From assembly GCA_015232405.1 (NCBI GenBank), contig JADFZS010000017.1, forward strand, positions 1 to 54,931: a stretch of 54,931 nt of DNA, written 5' to 3'. Below the pieces are notes generated by a model. The model ran no database searches, had not been told where the DNA came from, and worked only from the letters and a program-made list of their open reading frames with translations. Positions 52,794 to 54,931 of the stretch are shown one piece after another. Source of the stretch: Magnetococcales bacterium. Its GTDB lineage: Bacteria; Pseudomonadota; Magnetococcia; Magnetococcales; JADFYX01. How positions within the stretch are numbered: position 1 is the stretch's first letter; each line of letters begins with the position of its first letter. The position numbers and the translations under genes are program-made.

Positions 52794-53969
52794 TCACCCA
52801 ATATCCTGGTTGAATGAATGAATAATTGTTGCAATTTTATCTATCGCCTCGCTATCTTCCCCATCTTTGGCTATAACATGAAATGCCAATAAAATCGAGA
52901 TACCACGAGGAATGGTAAAAGGAACATCACCCACAGGTTTGTTGACCAGATCTTCAGCATGCCAGAAGATGGTTTTTTCTTGTTGATTGATGAAGTTCAA
53001 CAAGACAAGTTTGTCGGGAATGTGAAACCTTTTTGCCACCTCACAAAGATTTTCAAGATAGACGGTATCAAATTTCAAGCGGGTAGAAAATCCATCTGAT
53101 ATCAACCTGTCAACCCTACGTACATCGGGATCATCTAGAATCAACTTACCAACTGACTCAGTTGTTAAAGTCAACTCCGGCATACCCTCTTCTTTGGCTG
53201 TCAGGTTGTTTCTAAGAGCTATAATCGGCCCTGCCTGTTTTATTTTTACAGGCTTTGCCTCTTTTCTGGCAACTATGGGTGTATCTGTTATTGGTTCATC
53301 CAGGCCGACTGGGGAATTTAAAGGGATAATCTGCTCTTCACTACTATTTTTAGCTATGGGTTGGGATTTAACCAGCTGGTTTAACTCTCTATCTGCCAGT
53401 TCTAAAAGACCGACAATACGTTGGGCTGGCCTTAGTTGATGGTAGGCAATTGATGACTTATCAATGTCCAACCGTTTTTCTATTCTGCTCCAGGTGTGTT
53501 GCAGCAGTGATGATACATTCACCTTGGCCTTACAATCGGTAAAACAGCGATACTCTATCCACTCCAGACGGCTATCCATCATACGGATTAGATACGATGG
53601 TGTTTGATAACCAAAATGGTTGGGATCTTTCCCCTCTACCCTATCTAGAACACCTTGCAACATTTTGAATTCAGTATCCAAAACATGGGCAACAGCGTGA
53701 ACATCATCCTCAAAATAGGTTAAAATATCAACCTGGACGAAATCCTCAATATCTTCAATTGAGGATACCAGCAAACCCGATTTTAGTTTTGATTGTAGCT
53801 CTTCATGGCTCATGACCTTCCCTTCAAAAGAGAAAACCCCAAGGGAGTTCTCTTTTATAAACTCCCCAAGAAAACGCAGAATCATAACCAAAAAATCGTC
53901 ATACAATTTTTTCTTCTGGTCATACTCCAACAGCAGTTTACGAGTTAGGCGGTCATCTGTTGCGGTCAT
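52794..53969 (-). CDS. RelA/SpoT-like nucleotidyltransferase-fold protein, paralogue 2
   Basis: A 391-residue relative of the protein at 51542-52744, with the same layout: synthetase-like domain (about 20-200), linker, C-terminal helical domain with LILDDPDVRRVDRLISDGFS, matched by LILGNDLVRNFDKLISDNYN in paralogue 1. The synthetase-like part keeps DFVQVDILTYFEDDVHAVAH (about 76-95) with Asp76 in place, but the conserved Arg is Asp81 and the catalytic Glu is Lys149 (KVNVSSLLQHTWSRIEKRL). The two paralogues have thus lost different active-site residues. It starts at ATG 53969. The pair follows two further minus-strand genes. Confidence 0.6.
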   Translation of the reverse strand: MTATDDRLTRKLLLEYDQKKKLYDDFLVMILRFLGEFIKENSLGVFSFEGKVMSHEELQSKLKSGLLVSSIEDIEDFVQVDILTYFEDDVHAVAHVLDTEFKMLQGVLDRVEGKDPNHFGYQTPSYLIRMMDSRLEWIEYRCFTDCKAKVNVSSLLQHTWSRIEKRLDIDKSSIAYHQLRPAQRIVGLLELADRELNQLVKSQPIAKNSSEEQIIPLNSPVGLDEPITDTPIVARKEAKPVKIKQAGPIIALRNNLTAKEEGMPELTLTTESVGKLILDDPDVRRVDRLISDGFSTRLKFDTVYLENLCEVAKRFHIPDKLVLLNFINQQEKTIFWHAEDLVNKPVGDVPFTIPRGISILLAFHVIAKDGEDSEAIDKIATIIHSFNQDIG

Positions 53970-54075
53970 GGATGGTTACTCAAAAGCATAAGCCAGTTTT
54001 GCACCTGTTTGTGCTTTAAAATGGTTGGTTTTTCTGGGTTTGCAGCGAGACTTCATTTTGGTACAAACTCTCAAT

Positions 54076-54264
54076 CTATGCAGGCATGAACTTGCGATAG
54101 TAGTAGTCTAGAATACCATCTAGCTGTTTGCGTTTTTTGGCATCGTGGATATCAGCCTCAACCAGACCTTCACGGTTTAGACGCACAACCAATTTGTTAT
54201 AGACCCTTGGCATTCCCTTTAGAAGATCCAGCTTGAGTTGAGTCAAATCGGAATGTTCCCACAT
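54076..54264 (-). CDS. Small hypothetical protein upstream of the RelA/SpoT-like pair
   Basis: A 62-residue charged, helical protein (MWEHSDLTQLKLDLLKGMPR, then LVVRLNREGLVEADIHDAKK) without membrane helix or known motif. It is read in the same direction as its neighbours, 107 nt before paralogue 2. Its size would suit an antitoxin, adapter or partner subunit, but nothing in the sequence decides this. Confidence 0.55.
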   Translation of the reverse strand: MWEHSDLTQLKLDLLKGMPRVYNKLVVRLNREGLVEADIHDAKKRKQLDGILDYYYRKFMPA

Positions 54265-54363
54265 ATTTTGGCTCCTGTCACAATTTAGTATGATGGTTAT
54301 TGAGAGTTAATCCCAACAATCAATCGCAATCGCAAATTTTGTGCCGAGCCATATTTAGTTAAT

Positions 54364-54931
54364 TTATCCCATCTCTATCAACCGTTTAGTCAGGTGTAAA
54401 CGTATGGCAGCCGAACGGGTAAGTTGATGGAATAAAAAGTGGGGACCAGTCGACCTATTTATTAATGTTTCCAAATCGTTAGCGACCTCAGAATAATATT
54501 TTAACAGGCTATGATCAAACCGCTGTAACGCCTGTAAAAGGGGGTCCCTATTATGGCGAGCAAACACTAACTCCCCCTCCTCTACCAGATTACCTATCCA
54601 GAGATGGCTAGCTGAGAAAAGTGTCACAGAACCGTCATACCAGACCATGGGGTCAATATCAAACTGGTCGTTATCAGGTGGTCCATCGGTTAAAATCTGG
54701 TCGAGATAATCCCGTTCATTGATATATTCACTGGGGTCTAAAAGTGCCGCCCTACCATAAGCATCTATGGTAGAACTCATCATATGGATGGGCTTATCAG
54801 AAAATCCTTTTAAGTTGAATATTACATCCCGGATAACCCCACCCTTGTGGGATGGATTGATAGGGTCGGCTTTTTTACGGGGGGATGTCTGCCAATCGAT
54901 ACTGGTTATTGGGTGTCCCATCTCGGTTAGG
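54364..54931 (-). CDS. Hypothetical protein, possibly truncated by the window edge
   Basis: A minus-strand frame runs to the window end. An ATG at 54921 has no good ribosome-binding site and the frame stays open upstream, so the true start may be outside. The 185 residues visible contain an acidic middle with DPMVWYDGSVTLFSASHLWI and a helical C-terminus; I recognise no domain. It belongs to the same minus-strand cluster as the RelA/SpoT-like genes. Confidence 0.55.
   Translation of the reverse strand, partial: LTEMGHPITSIDWQTSPRKKADPINPSHKGGVIRDVIFNLKGFSDKPIHMMSSTIDAYGRAALLDPSEYINERDYLDQILTDGPPDNDQFDIDPMVWYDGSVTLFSASHLWIGNLVEEGELVFARHNRDPLLQALQRFDHSLLKYYSEVANDLETLINRSTGPHFLFHQLTRSAAIRLHLTKRLIEMG

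Overview
The window comes from a mesophilic, moderately AT-rich member of the Pseudomonadota (Proteobacteria). It carries a cytochrome bc1 complex with a separate cytochrome c1, an IHF alpha subunit, the order pcm / YqaA-type / NlpD-type, hemA-prfA, an ATP-type PEP carboxykinase, and a glutamate-cysteine ligase of the plant/alphaproteobacterial type. This mixture of gamma- and alpha-like traits would fit a deep lineage such as Magnetococcia, but no rRNA gene is present and the placement is inference.

1-15.5 kb is housekeeping: the end of thrS, infC (probable AUC start), rpmI, rplT, a terminator, pheST, ihfA, then pcm, a YqaA-type membrane protein and a degenerate LytM lipoprotein, then pgi, pckA, a two-helix K+ channel with a probable CUG start, hemA and prfA. 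15.5-20.4 kb is an AT-rich accessory block: a HepT/MntA toxin-antitoxin pair, two paralogous small PilZ-like proteins, a Gly/Ala-rich one-helix protein overlapping an H-NS-like gene, and an FHA-like/PPP-phosphatase fusion. A 1409-residue PPDK-like dikinase, with no PEP/pyruvate barrel but with a 900-residue N-terminal extension, converges on the phosphatase gene (20.5-24.7 kb).

25-27.5 kb has a tandem pair of COQ10/RatA-type START proteins, a periplasmic DsbA-like protein and a DUF1640-type coiled-coil protein. 27.6-34 kb is accessory: a VapC toxin whose VapB antitoxin carries an in-frame stop codon, a secreted patatin with a possible C-terminal barrel, an IS66 transposase remnant, and a Fic protein preceded by a 24-bp direct-repeat array. 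34-40.7 kb returns to core functions: lipoprotein, AEC transporter, macrodomain protein, trmL, petABC and argB.

40.8-44.3 kb holds an AAA+ ATPase / subtilisin-like protease pair matching the IetAS phage-defence architecture. After it come a voltage-gated-type K+ channel, gshA, dnaQ, a LysR regulator, a HAD hydrolase and a TSUP transporter. The last 3.4 kb is a minus-strand cluster containing two paralogous proteins that look like degenerate RelA/SpoT synthetase domains.

A 163-bp terminal-inverted-repeat element (MITE-like) occurs three times: a full copy, a diverged full-length copy and a 48-bp internal-deletion copy. Each is flanked by a 5-bp target duplication, one of them decayed. GC-rich double hairpins occur at three gene ends. 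The most interesting leads are the dikinase/FHA-phosphatase pair, the RelA/SpoT-like pair, the H-NS/PilZ-like cluster, and the Fic gene with its repeat array. I found no tRNA, rRNA or CRISPR array.
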